In this document: positions 8,479 through 18,001 of the stretch, one piece after another
How the letters are laid out: each line of letters starts with the position of its first letter
Position numbering within the stretch: position 1 is the stretch's first letter
Source of the DNA: Iodidimonas nitroreducens
Lineage (GTDB): Bacteria > Pseudomonadota > Alphaproteobacteria > Sphingomonadales > Rhodothalassiaceae
Assembly (NCBI GenBank): GCA_000710935.1
Contig: BAYV01000016.1
Coordinates: 1-40,804, forward strand
Length of the DNA stretch: 40,804 nt
Reading direction: 5' to 3'
The notes under the pieces: generated by a model
The model's database searches: none
The model's input: only the letters and a program-made list of their open reading frames with translations
What the model was told of the DNA's origin: nothing
Position numbers and translations under genes: made by a program

Positions 8479-9630
8479 TCATGAATGGGGGAACAGGCGC
8501 CCCCCGCTCATGGCTTTTGGCACGCCCGTGGTTTGGGGCCAGCTGATCGCCAAGCCCAGTTTGGATCGCACTGCCAGATAGGCAAAGGCTTCGGCTTCCA
8601 AAACATCGCCATTCCACCCAATCTGCTCCACGGGTTTTACCGGCACGGCCAGATGATCAGCAAGCTGGCGCATTAAGGTGCCATTATGCCGCCCACCCCC
8701 GGTGACATACCAGCCATCAACCGGATGGGGGAAATGCGCCCGCGCCTTGCCAATGGCGCGCACCGTAAAATCCGTGAGTGTGGCCGCACCATCCTCAGCC
8801 GATAGCCCCTTCAAAGATTGCAGGGAAAAGGCATCGCGATCCAAAGATTTGGGCGCAGGCCGCGCGAAAAACGGGTGGGCCATCAGGTCCTTGATGATCC
8901 CTTCATCCGAACGACCCTTAGCGGCCAGCCGCCCCCCTTTATCATAAGACACGCCCAAAGATTGCAACACCCAATCATCGATCAAAGCATTGCCGGGGCC
9001 GCAATCAAAGGCCATGATCCGCGCTTCATCCGCGCTATCGGGGTGATCCGGGCGCAAATCGAGCCAGGTTATATTTGCAACCCCGCCGATATTAAGGATC
9101 GCGACAAGCTGATCCTTGATCCGATCATCGGCACAGGCCCGAAATAGCGCCCGATGATAGGCCGGGACCAGCGGCGCGCCCTCGCCCCCGGCAACCACAT
9201 CCCTGCTGCGGAAATCGGCCACCACATCGATCTGAGAAGCCCGCGCCAAAGCCCCGGCATCGCCGATCTGCCATGTCAGCCCGTTTTTGGGATCATGAAA
9301 AAGGGTGTGACCATGAAAGCCGATCAGATCGATTTCATCAGGTGCCAAGCATGACTTTTGCAAAAGCTTATCCACGGCATCTTGATGCGCCATGGTGATC
9401 CGGGCCTCGATGCTTGCCATTTCGGTTTTCACCTCAAATCCGCCTTGGCGGGCGCGCGCCACAGCTTGCGCCAGATCATGGCGCATTTCGGGTTCATAGG
9501 GCAAAAAACAGGAGGGACCGGTCCGCACCCAATCCTGACCATCGGTTTCGATGATCGCCGCATCGATGCCATCGCGGGATGTTCCGCTCATCAATCCAAG
9601 GGCGCGATAGGCTGCTGCGAGCTTTGTCAT
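8479..9630 (-). CDS. anmK: anhydro-N-acetylmuramic acid kinase (AnmK)
   Basis: AnmK hydrolyses and phosphorylates 1,6-anhydro-MurNAc to MurNAc-6-phosphate during peptidoglycan recycling. Characteristic motifs are GLMSGTSRDGIDAA at the N-terminus, GFHGHTLFHDP, NIGGVANITWL, the catalytic Asp region FDCGPGNALIDDW and YVTGGGRHNGTL. The start at 9630 was chosen because AGGG lies seven bases before it; an ATG at 9636 would place that site too close. The length, 383 residues, is normal. The gene is divergent from tyrS, an arrangement common in alphaproteobacteria. It probably works with the dipeptide epimerase at 24587 in wall recycling. Confidence 0.95.
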   Translation of the reverse strand: MTKLAAAYRALGLMSGTSRDGIDAAIIETDGQDWVRTGPSCFLPYEPEMRHDLAQAVARARQGGFEVKTEMASIEARITMAHQDAVDKLLQKSCLAPDEIDLIGFHGHTLFHDPKNGLTWQIGDAGALARASQIDVVADFRSRDVVAGGEGAPLVPAYHRALFRACADDRIKDQLVAILNIGGVANITWLDLRPDHPDSADEARIMAFDCGPGNALIDDWVLQSLGVSYDKGGRLAAKGRSDEGIIKDLMAHPFFARPAPKSLDRDAFSLQSLKGLSAEDGAATLTDFTVRAIGKARAHFPHPVDGWYVTGGGRHNGTLMRQLADHLAVPVKPVEQIGWNGDVLEAEAFAYLAVRSKLGLAISWPQTTGVPKAMSGGRLFPHS

Positions 9631-9657
9631 GTCCATTCCCTGCTGTGCATCGGCCAA

Positions 9658-9687
9658 TTGCAACCGGCGCACAGGCCGTGCTAGATA
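9658..9687 (+). promoter_or_regulatory. predicted sigma70-type promoter for tyrS
   Basis: TTGCAA at 9658-9663 and TAGATA at 9682-9687, with an 18-base spacer, lie in the short divergent gap between anmK and tyrS, about 60 bases before the tyrS ATG. This rests on consensus resemblance only. Confidence 0.35.
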
Positions 9688-9747
9688 ACCGGGCTTTTTC
9701 GTTTACCCACCATCTTTGGCCCCAATGTCTGACAAGAATCAATCCTT

Positions 9748-11031
9748 ATGACGAGCTATCAATCCGATCTCATGCGTGTTCTTGATGAACGCGGCTTTTT
9801 GTTTCAAAGCACCAATGATGTGGCCTTTGATGCTTTGGCCGCCCGCCAAAGCCTGCCTGCTTATATCGGCTTTGATTGCACCGCCCCGTCCTTGCATGTC
9901 GGCTCATTGGTGCAGATCATGATGCTGCGCTGGATTCAGAAAACGGGCCATAAGCCGATTGTTCTGATGGGGAGCGGCACCACCCGCATCGGCGATCCCA
10001 CAGGCCGGGATGAAGCCCGTAAATTTCTGAGCCTTGAGGATATCAATAGCAATATGGCGGGGATCAAGCGGGTTTTTTCCCGCTTCATCGATTTTGATGA
10101 CAGCCCCACCGGCGGGCTGATGGTTGATAATGCCGAATGGCTGGATGGTTTGGGTTATCTCAGCTTTTTGCGCGATGTGGGCCGCCATTTCACGATCAAC
10201 AGAATGCTGAGTTTTGACTCGGTGAAGCTGCGGCTGGAACGCGAACAGCCCATGACCTTCCTCGAATTCAATTATATGATCCTACAGGCCTATGATTTTG
10301 CCGAACTCGCCAAGCGGCATGGCTGCCGCCTGCAATTGGGTGGCTCCGATCAATGGGGCAATATCATCAATGGCATTGAATTGAGCCGGCGCATGGATGG
10401 GCTTGAGCTTTATGGCATCACCAGCCCCCTGATCACCAAATCCGATGGCAGCAAAATGGGCAAAACCGCACAAGGGGCGGTGTGGCTTAATGAAGAGGCC
10501 CTTTCTGCCTATGATTATTATCAATTCTGGCGGAATGTTCCTGATGCCGATGTTGGCCGCTTCCTCCGCCTGTTTACCGAGCTTGATCTGGCCGAGATTG
10601 CAAAGCTTGAAGCCTTGGGCGGGGCGGAGATCAATGAAGCCAAGAAAATTCTGGCCTTTGAAGCCACGAGGCTGGCGCGCGGGGACGATGCCGCTGTGAT
10701 GGCGCAAAATACTGCCACCCAAACTTTTGAGCAGGGCACATTGGCGGAGGGCCTGCCCCAAATCGTCATCGAGCCGGGGCGCCTCACCTCATCTGATGAT
10801 CCTGCATCAACGGATGAGGGATTAAGCATCCTCGATCTTTATATCGAAGCCGGGCTAGCCCAATCGCGCAAGGAAGTGCGCCGCCTGATCAGCCAGGGCG
10901 GGGCGCGGCTCAATGATCAGCCCGTAGAGGACGAAAATTATCGGATTTCTGCCGATGATTTCGAGGATCATCAGCTTAAATTATCGGCGGGCAAAAAGCG
11001 CCATGCCCTCGTCATCCTGAAATCCTCCTGA
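9748..11031 (+). CDS. tyrS: tyrosyl-tRNA synthetase (TyrRS)
   Basis: A class I aminoacyl-tRNA synthetase charging tRNA-Tyr. The HIGH-like motif is in [12 protein letters not shown], the tyrosine-binding region contains [10 protein letters not shown], and the KMSKS-like loop is [10 protein letters not shown]. The C-terminal S4 RNA-binding domain (about residues 360-427) has the typical [17 protein letters not shown] pattern, here [10 protein letters not shown]. The length of 427 residues is normal for the bacterial TyrRS class. The start is the first ATG after the divergent promoter region. It is convergent with the AsmA-like gene, 28 bases away. Confidence 0.97.
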   Translation: MTSYQSDLMRVLDERGFLFQSTNDVAFDALAARQSLPAYIGFDCTAPSLHVGSLVQIMMLRWIQKTGHKPIVLMGSGTTRIGDPTGRDEARKFLSLEDINSNMAGIKRVFSRFIDFDDSPTGGLMVDNAEWLDGLGYLSFLRDVGRHFTINRMLSFDSVKLRLEREQPMTFLEFNYMILQAYDFAELAKRHGCRLQLGGSDQWGNIINGIELSRRMDGLELYGITSPLITKSDGSKMGKTAQGAVWLNEEALSAYDYYQFWRNVPDADVGRFLRLFTELDLAEIAKLEALGGAEINEAKKILAFEATRLARGDDAAVMAQNTATQTFEQGTLAEGLPQIVIEPGRLTSSDDPASTDEGLSILDLYIEAGLAQSRKEVRRLISQGGARLNDQPVEDENYRISADDFEDHQLKLSAGKKRHALVILKSS

Positions 11032-11059
11032 AATTCTCTTCAGCCGGTCAGATGCAGCT

Positions 11060-11299
11060 TTATTGGGGCGGTTCGGCGCTTTCAAGGGCCGGATCAGCTT
11101 CCTCCCCATTTTTTGGCGGATTATTCAAAGGATCCAGGGGATCAAGCTCATCAAGCTCATCAAGGTCATCAGGCTCGATCCTGCCCTTGCTGCCCTCGAA
11201 GGGTTTGCGCAAAATCCCCGGCATGATCGCCGTCAACGCATTGACCGAAATATCGAGATCGGATGTGCGGCCCTTCACCCGATAAGACAAGGCAAACAA
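11060..11299 (-). CDS. C-terminal segment of the AsmA-like protein, displaced by a frameshift
   Basis: This 79-codon frame encodes LFALSYRVKGRTSDLDISVNAL and what follows. That is the expected C-terminal beta-strand end of AsmA/YhdP-like proteins, where the sequence after GxGG-LFA-Y-V-G ends in a segment like VNPLSALAPGFLR; here the latter reads VNALTAIMPGILRKPF. It has no ATG of its own. Its first codon directly follows the nine-G run, so it joins the upstream gene exactly if one G is added. The last ~30 residues are an acidic repeat (DELDELDPLDPL). I read it as part of the gene at 11275-14385 rather than a separate gene. Confidence 0.75.
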   Translation of the reverse strand: MFALSYRVKGRTSDLDISVNALTAIMPGILRKPFEGSKGRIEPDDLDELDELDPLDPLNNPPKNGEEADPALESAEPPQ

Positions 11300-14200
11300 C
11301 CCCCCCCCTGCCCGCCGGTGAACAATCCGCCAATCAGGGGAATATTGCCCAGAAAGGAATTGAACCGATAGGCAGGAACGATCACCCCATTGATATTGAT
11401 GCGATCAAATTGTTCATCGATCTGCCCTTCCATGGTTAATCCAATACGCGGACCATTGGCAGAGGCCCCATCAATATCCACAATCCCGTTTTGCAGGCTG
11501 AAGGGCACCCGCATGTCATCAAAAACCAGCCCTCCCGGGCCGATATAGTCCTCCAGCCCGCTGCCCGCATCGCCCGAAAGAGTTTCATTCTGTGATTGAT
11601 GAAGGGTTACATCGCTCAATCTGGCCTCGCCACTGGCTGCCAGATTCCCTTCAACAAGGGAAAGATCGGCGCGCATATCCAAAGCGCCCCCCTCGGCATT
11701 GGGAAAAATGCCCAGCCCCTTCAGTGTTTGTCCTGCATTGCCAGACGACAAAACAAGGCTTCGACCATCCTTATTGTCCGCTTTCCCATTATCCGCTGGC
11801 ATCAGGCGCAGATATAAAGCCTCGTCATTCTGGGCTTCATCCTCCCCTGTTTTGGCCGATAGGTTCAAAGCCCGCACAATCTGCCCATCATGGCGGCCGG
11901 AAATAGCCAGATCATAAAAACTGATACCATCCAGCGCCACAAGCCTTTCCAGATCAAAGGCAAAGGATATGGCCTCTATCGGCTGCTCATCGGCTGTTTG
12001 TGCTGATGATTGGTCAGGCGAGCCTAAGCGCGCGCCCAAGGATTTCAAAAGCCCCCTTAAATCCAGGCTTTTCCCATCCACATCAAGGATATAGGCCTGA
12101 TCCTTCATAGATAATCTGGCGCTGATATCGGTTTTACCCATGCGCCAAAGGGGAAAATCGGCGGATAGAAAACGACCATCTCCGGCCAGATCAATCGAAC
12201 CGGAAAGCGCGCCATCCGGCGATTGCATCCTGATCTGTTCAAAATGGATTTGATCCTCATCACTGAAATCGATGGAAAAGCTTGATGTTGCGGCCATCTC
12301 GGCGGGCTTATGCCAGCCCAAAGGCTCCACCGCCAAAATCGCATCATCCAAATTCAGGGCCACCTGCCCCTTTTCGATTTCAGGGCCACGGCCTTGCAGG
12401 GTGATCTCGGCTTTACCCGTGCCGGAAAAATAGGGCGCAGGATCAAAAAACAGATTGGCCAAAATCGCGCGATCAAAAGATGATGTGATGGTAAAATCCG
12501 AAGACAAGGCCCCATCTTCGGCGCTAAAATTTTCCTTCCAGATGATATCAAGATCGGCCGCGCCCAGCCGAGCGGTGCCCGCAGCCTTCAGGCCATAGCG
12601 ATCAATATGCAGATCAAGATTGCCGTCTTCTAAAGGTTTTTGGGCAAAAAGATCGGGGATCGCAAGCTTTTGCACAGTCGCCTGCACATCGATCCCCACA
12701 TCATCCAAAGACAATTCTTTCACCAGCGGAAAATCAAGCTGCGCCACAAGCTGGCCATCACCTATCAGGCGATCCGCCTCTAAACCAAAAGACGTGGTAT
12801 AGCCCAAGGGTTCATAATCGATCAGCCGCAGAATATCGGGAAGCGGGGCCTCAACTTTCAAAGCAATGCTGGCCATTTGTGGGCCGGGCTGATCAAAATC
12901 ATAAAGATGCACCTGTGATCCAGCCACCGGCAAGCCATCAGCCGCGCCACCCTTGATCTGCAGCATCAGATCGCGCGCCGATAATGTGCCCTCGCCCGAA
13001 GCATCGAGGATGGGCGGCATCGGCCTTAAAACATGGGCCTCAAGTTTTTCAAATTTAAAATTGAGGCTGAATTGTTCATTGCTCAGGCTTTCGGCCTGCC
13101 AATCTGCGGCCTTGAGGTTCAAGATAAGATTGCCATCATGAAGGCGGCCTTTGGGCATATTCTCAGCGATCCAGCGCCGTGCTCCCGAGGACAGATCATT
13201 GGGCCAGTATTCGGCCAGATCCTGCACCCGCAATTGCGAAAATCCGCCTTTTAAATTGATTGCGGGCGGCCCTTTGCGGCCGGGCATAACCTGACCGGAT
13301 AAAAATAATTCTGTTTGGGCAAAACGTGCCGAAAGGCCGGTCACCTCCAGCAATCGGCTTTTGCTGTCATATAAAAGCGATGCCGCCAATTCGTCAAAAG
13401 CCCGGGGCGCATCATACCATGGGCTGATCGCCAAAGCCCCACTACCCGCCCGCAGATCAAGCATGATCGCCAATGTTCGCTCGGGCTTTGCAGACAGATC
13501 AAGATGCAAATCCGTGCTCAGGGGCATCTCAAGACCAAGAAAAAACGCGAGTTTATCAATACCGCGCGCCAGAGCAGGCAAGCGCAGATCGGTCAAGCGG
13601 GCATCAAATTGGCGCCGGCCGTCCTTCCCGAAAACGCGACCTTCAAAGCTGATGGCACCGGCTGGACCCTTGTTATTCGCAATGATCTGGCCCTGCCCAT
13701 TTACATTTAACTGAGCTTCTCCGGCCCGGCGAAATTGCAAGGCGGCATCGGGTATGGTCCAGATCACCCCGGATGGGCGTTCTTGCAATTCTATGTGCGC
13801 GCTTTTGATTTCCAATTGAACAAGGGAGGAAAAAGGGGCATCGGGGCTCACTTCATCCGTCAACTGATCAATCACCGTTTTCAAAAGCGCCGGCATTTCA
13901 AGATCGAGAGCACCATCATCAGCGTTTTTATCAGCGCTTTCAGCAACATCAGTCGCCCGGCTTTCGCCGCGCAAAAGGGCATCCAGCCTTTGCGCCGACC
14001 AGCCAATGCGCACATCGGCCTCTTCGATGATGATATTCAGCGGGCGAAATTGTCCCTGCAAAAGGGCGCTTGCCTCGCAATAAATGATCAACGATGGCAG
14101 CTTCGCATCATTTTCATCACCGGATTCGTCAACCAGGGACAGGGCTACATCCGATAAGGTAATTTCAAGGCGGTTTTCATCCCGGTTCCAAAAAAGCGCA

Positions 14201-14385
14201 GCCCGGGAAAAATCTACGGCAAAATCGGGATAGAGATCATTAATAAAAATCGCTGCTTGATCAGAAAAAGGTCCGAGCGAGAGAGGCTTCAAGCTCAATC
14301 TGATCATTAAGGCCGCAGCCCCCAGCGCAATCACCACAATCACAGCGATGATAAAAAAGGCGGTTGATTTCAGCCATCGGCGCAC
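11275..14385 (-). CDS. AsmA/YhdP-like envelope protein (DUF3971/AsmA-like C-terminal), frameshifted near its end
   Basis: A ~1,036-residue protein with one N-terminal membrane anchor (residues ~9-30, FFIIAVIVVIALGAAALMI) followed by a long periplasmic region rich in beta-strand repeats. Its build matches AsmA-like/YhdP proteins, which form bridge-like structures moving phospholipid to the outer membrane. The GTG at 14385 was chosen because GGAGAG lies six bases upstream; ATGs at 14427 and 14544 have weaker sites, and the last overlaps glnE. Near the 3' end the frame runs into GGQGGG then CLPCLIG and a stop. The conserved ending lies in another frame, reached by adding one G to the nine-G tract at 11300-11308. 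The joined protein would be about 1,108 residues. Confidence 0.85.
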   Translation of the reverse strand: MRRWLKSTAFFIIAVIVVIALGAAALMIRLSLKPLSLGPFSDQAAIFINDLYPDFAVDFSRAALFWNRDENRLEITLSDVALSLVDESGDENDAKLPSLIIYCEASALLQGQFRPLNIIIEEADVRIGWSAQRLDALLRGESRATDVAESADKNADDGALDLEMPALLKTVIDQLTDEVSPDAPFSSLVQLEIKSAHIELQERPSGVIWTIPDAALQFRRAGEAQLNVNGQGQIIANNKGPAGAISFEGRVFGKDGRRQFDARLTDLRLPALARGIDKLAFFLGLEMPLSTDLHLDLSAKPERTLAIMLDLRAGSGALAISPWYDAPRAFDELAASLLYDSKSRLLEVTGLSARFAQTELFLSGQVMPGRKGPPAINLKGGFSQLRVQDLAEYWPNDLSSGARRWIAENMPKGRLHDGNLILNLKAADWQAESLSNEQFSLNFKFEKLEAHVLRPMPPILDASGEGTLSARDLMLQIKGGAADGLPVAGSQVHLYDFDQPGPQMASIALKVEAPLPDILRLIDYEPLGYTTSFGLEADRLIGDGQLVAQLDFPLVKELSLDDVGIDVQATVQKLAIPDLFAQKPLEDGNLDLHIDRYGLKAAGTARLGAADLDIIWKENFSAEDGALSSDFTITSSFDRAILANLFFDPAPYFSGTGKAEITLQGRGPEIEKGQVALNLDDAILAVEPLGWHKPAEMAATSSFSIDFSDEDQIHFEQIRMQSPDGALSGSIDLAGDGRFLSADFPLWRMGKTDISARLSMKDQAYILDVDGKSLDLRGLLKSLGARLGSPDQSSAQTADEQPIEAISFAFDLERLVALDGISFYDLAISGRHDGQIVRALNLSAKTGEDEAQNDEALYLRLMPADNGKADNKDGRSLVLSSGNAGQTLKGLGIFPNAEGGALDMRADLSLVEGNLAASGEARLSDVTLHQSQNETLSGDAGSGLEDYIGPGGLVFDDMRVPFSLQNGIVDIDGASANGPRIGLTMEGQIDEQFDRININGVIVPAYRFNSFLGNIPLIGGLFTGGQGGGCLPCLIG
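11300..11308 (-). repeat. homopolymer tract of nine G (C on the plus strand) in the AsmA-like gene
   Basis: Nine consecutive C on the plus strand, read as G9 in the gene. With nine G the frame ends eight codons later; with ten G it continues into the conserved C-terminus at 11060-11299. Confidence 0.95.
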
Positions 14386-14528
14386 GCGGGTCTCTCCAGA
14401 ACAGAACTTTCTATCAACTAAAATCATGGCCCTGATATGACCGGACTCCGAACGGGACTTGACCCGATCATGCCGATTTCCGCATTGTCTGATCCATGAT
14501 TTTGCGATCAGATCAGGAAAAGAGCCAG

Positions 14529-17444
14529 ATGCCTGCCATAGCACCCCCCTATGATCAGATCAAAGCGGCAGATGCATATGACGCGCTTTTGAAGACAAGC
14601 GATGATCCCAAAGATCTGGCCCTTTTGAAACAAGCCGAAACCAAAGCGCTGGTTCACGCCATGGCGGGCAACAGCCCCTTTCTGGCACGGCTCTTACAAA
14701 TGTGCCCGGATGCTTTGCTAGCAATGCTATCCCTTGGCCCGGATGCGGCATGGACGGCACAGTATGAAGACGTGCGGCAACAGACATATTCGGCTGCAAA
14801 TCTCGATCAACTGATGCAGTGCCTGCGGATCGCCAAAATGCGGATGGCCCTTTTGGTGGCGGCAGCCGATCTTTCGGGTCAGTGGGATTTAGGCAAAATC
14901 ACCCGCGCCTTATCAGATTATGCTGATCTCTCCATCGAATCGGCGGTGCAGTTTCTTTTGCTCGATCGCATCCAGAAAGGTGAATTGAAAGCTGGGAACG
15001 ATGGCGACAAACCCGAAAATTGCGGATATTTCGTGCTGGCCATGGGCAAGCTGGGAGCGCATGAACTTAATTATTCCAGCGATATCGATCTGATCGTTTT
15101 ATATGACGAGGAAATCGCGCAAGCCACGGGCCCGCGTTCCCTATCTGATTGCATGATCAGGATCACCCAGGATCTGGTGCGGATTCTTGATGCCCGCACG
15201 GCTTATGGTTATGTGTTTCGCACCGATCTTCGGTTGCGGCCCGACCCCGGGGCCACATCCATTGCTTTATCGGTGGGGGCGGCGGAATCCTATTATCAAA
15301 GCCTTGCCCAGCCATGGGAGCGGGCCGCCATGATCAAGGCCCGGGTCTGTGCCGGTGATCGCAAGGCAGGCGCCGCCTATCTGCAAAGATTATCGCCGTT
15401 CATCTGGCGGCGTTCGATGGATTTTGCGGCCATTGAGGATATTCACCGCATCAAAAACCAGATCCATCGTCATCATCATCATGAAAAGGGCGCTTTCAGC
15501 CTCCCGGGATTTGATGTGAAGCTGGGTCGGGGCGGCATTCGTGAGATTGAATTTTTCACCCAGATCAATCAACTCATAGCCGGGGGCAGAAACCCTGCCT
15601 TACGCAGCAAAGCAACTCTGGAAACACTTGATCATCTGGTGCAGCACAACCGGATCAAGGCTATCGAGCGGGATGAACTGGCCCAGGCCTATCAATTTTT
15701 GCGGATGATCGAACATCGCCTGCAAATGATCCATGATGCGCAAACCCATAAAATTCCCGAGCAACCCGATGATCTGGCGCGAATCGCCTGTTTTTGTGGG
15801 TTCACATCCCCCGATGCTTTGCACAGCGCACTCAAAAATCATCTGGACCCTGTCAGCCGGCATTATGAAGCCCTATTGCCCGCCGGTGATGAAACGGAAG
15901 ACAGTGGATATCCAAATGAGGCGGCGCTGCTATCCTTGCTCGAAGAGCTGGGCTTTGCCAATCCATCCGATATGGTGCAGGTGATCGACCGCTGGCAAAG
16001 GGGCCGCTATCGGGCCTTGAAAACGGCCCGGGCGCGCAAGCTTTTATCGCATTGCCTAAAGCCGCTTTTGGAAGCCTTTTCCGGCACCCAGCAGCCGGAT
16101 CGCGCCCTCAGTCGATTTGATAGCTTCATCGCCCAACTGCCTGCGGGTGTTCAGATTTTCTCGCTCTTTCAATCGAATCCTTCGCTCTTTCGGCTGGTGG
16201 CGCGGATCATGGGAATCGCCCCCGCTTTAGCCGAAAACATGGCCCGCCATCCGCATCTGGTGGATGCGATCCTTGATCCCGATTTTTTTGCGCCCCTGCC
16301 CGATCAACAGGCCTTGCGCGCGGATCTGGAAACCGCCCTCAAAAGGGCGCGGGATTATCAGGATATTCTCGATATCGTGCGGCGCTGGACTGATGAGCGC
16401 AAATTTCAGCTTGGGGTGCAGGCGCTTGAAGCCATTTGCAATGTGCGTGAAACCAGCCTGTCGATGACCAATCTGGCCGATGCCGTGATGGAAACGCTGC
16501 TGCCCCGGGTTGTGGATCAGTATGCCGAGCGTTTCGGGCGTTTTCCCGGCGGGGCTTTAGGCATCGTGGCGATGGGAAAATATGGCGGCCGGGAATTGTC
16601 TTTCGGCTCTGATCTTGATCTGGTGTTTCTTTATGATGTGGCGGGCGATGCCCAACAATCCGACGGCCCGAGACAAGTGGGGCCCTCGCGCTATTTCAGC
16701 GGCCTGGGGCAAGCACTTTTAACCGCCTTCACGGCGCTAACATCCGAAGGGCGGCTATGGGAGGTGGATACCCGGCTGCGGCCATCGGGCAATGCGGGGC
16801 CACTGGTTGTCACCTTGAAAACCTTTGCCGATTATTATCGCGATGCCGCCTGGACATGGGAGCATATGGCCCTGACCCGGGCCCGGCTGGTGGCCACGCC
16901 CGATAGCATGGCCGATAATATCAGGCGCAACATTCACAGCACCCTCACCGCCGGCCATGATCCGAAGGCCCTGATGCCTGCGGTTTTTTCCATGCGGGAA
17001 AGGCTTGCCGCGCAATTTTCAACGGAAAATCCCTGGAGCCTGAAACATGTGCGGGGCGGGCTGATCGATATGGAGTTCATCATCCAATATCTGTTATTGC
17101 GCCATGGCCAAAAGCAGCAAACAATCTTCACCCCAAGGCTTGATGATTGCATCGATCATCTGATCGCCATCAAGGCGCTGACATCAGATGCTGGGGATAA
17201 GCTGAAAACGGCCCATGCCCATTTCCATGCCATCCAAAGCATCTTGCGATTGACCTTGACCGGCGAGCCTGATGAGCGCAGCTTTCCGCCCGAATTGCGC
17301 GCCGTGCTTGCCCGGGCAACCCAAGCCACGGATTTCGCACACACCCAAGAGCAATTAATGACCGGGCTTGCCGATGTGAAGCAAATTTATCATCATTATC
17401 TGGGTCAACACCGCCAAGCACAGGAAAGCGAGACAGTTTCATGA
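14529..17444 (+). CDS. glnE: bifunctional glutamine synthetase adenylyltransferase/adenylyl-removing enzyme
   Basis: GlnE adds AMP to glutamine synthetase or removes it in response to nitrogen status signalled through PII. The 971-residue product has both nucleotidyltransferase domains: the N-terminal deadenylylase with SSDIDLIVLYDEE and the C-terminal adenylylase with GSDLDLVFLYD. Both keep the paired Asp residues that bind metal. GlnD-PII regulatory helices lie between. An ATG at 14496 is possible, but 14529 has AGGA and AAGAG just upstream. It is divergent from the AsmA-like gene and overlaps bcp downstream by four bases (ATGA), so the two are probably translated in a coupled way. Confidence 0.96.
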   Translation: MPAIAPPYDQIKAADAYDALLKTSDDPKDLALLKQAETKALVHAMAGNSPFLARLLQMCPDALLAMLSLGPDAAWTAQYEDVRQQTYSAANLDQLMQCLRIAKMRMALLVAAADLSGQWDLGKITRALSDYADLSIESAVQFLLLDRIQKGELKAGNDGDKPENCGYFVLAMGKLGAHELNYSSDIDLIVLYDEEIAQATGPRSLSDCMIRITQDLVRILDARTAYGYVFRTDLRLRPDPGATSIALSVGAAESYYQSLAQPWERAAMIKARVCAGDRKAGAAYLQRLSPFIWRRSMDFAAIEDIHRIKNQIHRHHHHEKGAFSLPGFDVKLGRGGIREIEFFTQINQLIAGGRNPALRSKATLETLDHLVQHNRIKAIERDELAQAYQFLRMIEHRLQMIHDAQTHKIPEQPDDLARIACFCGFTSPDALHSALKNHLDPVSRHYEALLPAGDETEDSGYPNEAALLSLLEELGFANPSDMVQVIDRWQRGRYRALKTARARKLLSHCLKPLLEAFSGTQQPDRALSRFDSFIAQLPAGVQIFSLFQSNPSLFRLVARIMGIAPALAENMARHPHLVDAILDPDFFAPLPDQQALRADLETALKRARDYQDILDIVRRWTDERKFQLGVQALEAICNVRETSLSMTNLADAVMETLLPRVVDQYAERFGRFPGGALGIVAMGKYGGRELSFGSDLDLVFLYDVAGDAQQSDGPRQVGPSRYFSGLGQALLTAFTALTSEGRLWEVDTRLRPSGNAGPLVVTLKTFADYYRDAAWTWEHMALTRARLVATPDSMADNIRRNIHSTLTAGHDPKALMPAVFSMRERLAAQFSTENPWSLKHVRGGLIDMEFIIQYLLLRHGQKQQTIFTPRLDDCIDHLIAIKALTSDAGDKLKTAHAHFHAIQSILRLTLTGEPDERSFPPELRAVLARATQATDFAHTQEQLMTGLADVKQIYHHYLGQHRQAQESETVS

Positions 17445-17929
17445 CCGACAATCCATCCGCAACGGGCCCCGCAATCGGCGACAACGCCCCCGATTTTTCC
17501 CTGCCCGCAGATGGTGGAGACACTTTGCGCCTTGCCGATTTCAAGGGCCGGAAGCTGGTATTGTATTTCTACCCAAAGGACAACACCCCCGGCTGCACCA
17601 CCGAAGCCAAGGATTTCAGCCGCCTCAAAGCGGAATTCGATGCCGCCGATACAGTGGTTCTTGGCGTTTCAAAAGATTCCGTCAAAAAGCATGACAATTT
17701 CATTGCCAAGCAGGATCTTAAAATCCGGCTCTTATCAGATGAAAAGGGCGATCTGTGCGAACGCTATGGCGTATGGCAGGAAAAACAGATGTACGGCCGC
17801 AGCTATATGGGCATCAACAGATCGAGCTTTCTGATCGACCGGGAGGGCAAAATTGCCCATCTCTGGCCCAAGGTGAAGGTAAAGGGCCATGCCGATGAGG
17901 TTCTGGCCGCCTGCCAATCCTTAGCTTGA
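17441..17929 (+). CDS. bcp: thioredoxin-dependent peroxiredoxin, Bcp/PrxQ type
   Basis: A 162-residue cytoplasmic peroxiredoxin reducing hydrogen and alkyl peroxides. The peroxidatic Cys is in TPGCTTEAKDF, within YFYPKDNTPGCTTE, the standard Bcp signature. The resolving Cys five residues later, present in E. coli Bcp, is absent here (Lys/Asp in that region). The enzyme may therefore work as a one-Cys type or use Cys in DLCERYG. The start codon overlaps the glnE stop. Its own stop codon lies inside the first unit of a 17-bp tandem repeat array. Confidence 0.95.
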   Translation: MTDNPSATGPAIGDNAPDFSLPADGGDTLRLADFKGRKLVLYFYPKDNTPGCTTEAKDFSRLKAEFDAADTVVLGVSKDSVKKHDNFIAKQDLKIRLLSDEKGDLCERYGVWQEKQMYGRSYMGINRSSFLIDREGKIAHLWPKVKVKGHADEVLAACQSLA

Positions 17930-17995
17930 TTATGGCCTTGGCGTGATGATGGCCTTAGCGTGATGATGGCCTTAGCGTGATGATGGCTTTGGTGT
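17928..17995 (+). repeat. four tandem copies of a 17-bp repeat
   Basis: Units at 17928-17944, 17945-17961, 17962-17978 and 17979-17995. The two central units are identical (GATGATGGCCTTAGCGT); the first differs at two positions and the last at three. Each unit holds a start and, with the next base pair, a stop, giving mini-frames MALA, MMALA, MMALA and MMALV that abut one another at TGATG junctions between bcp and the DUF455 gene. Confidence 0.95.
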
Positions 17996-18001
17996 GATCG
18001 C

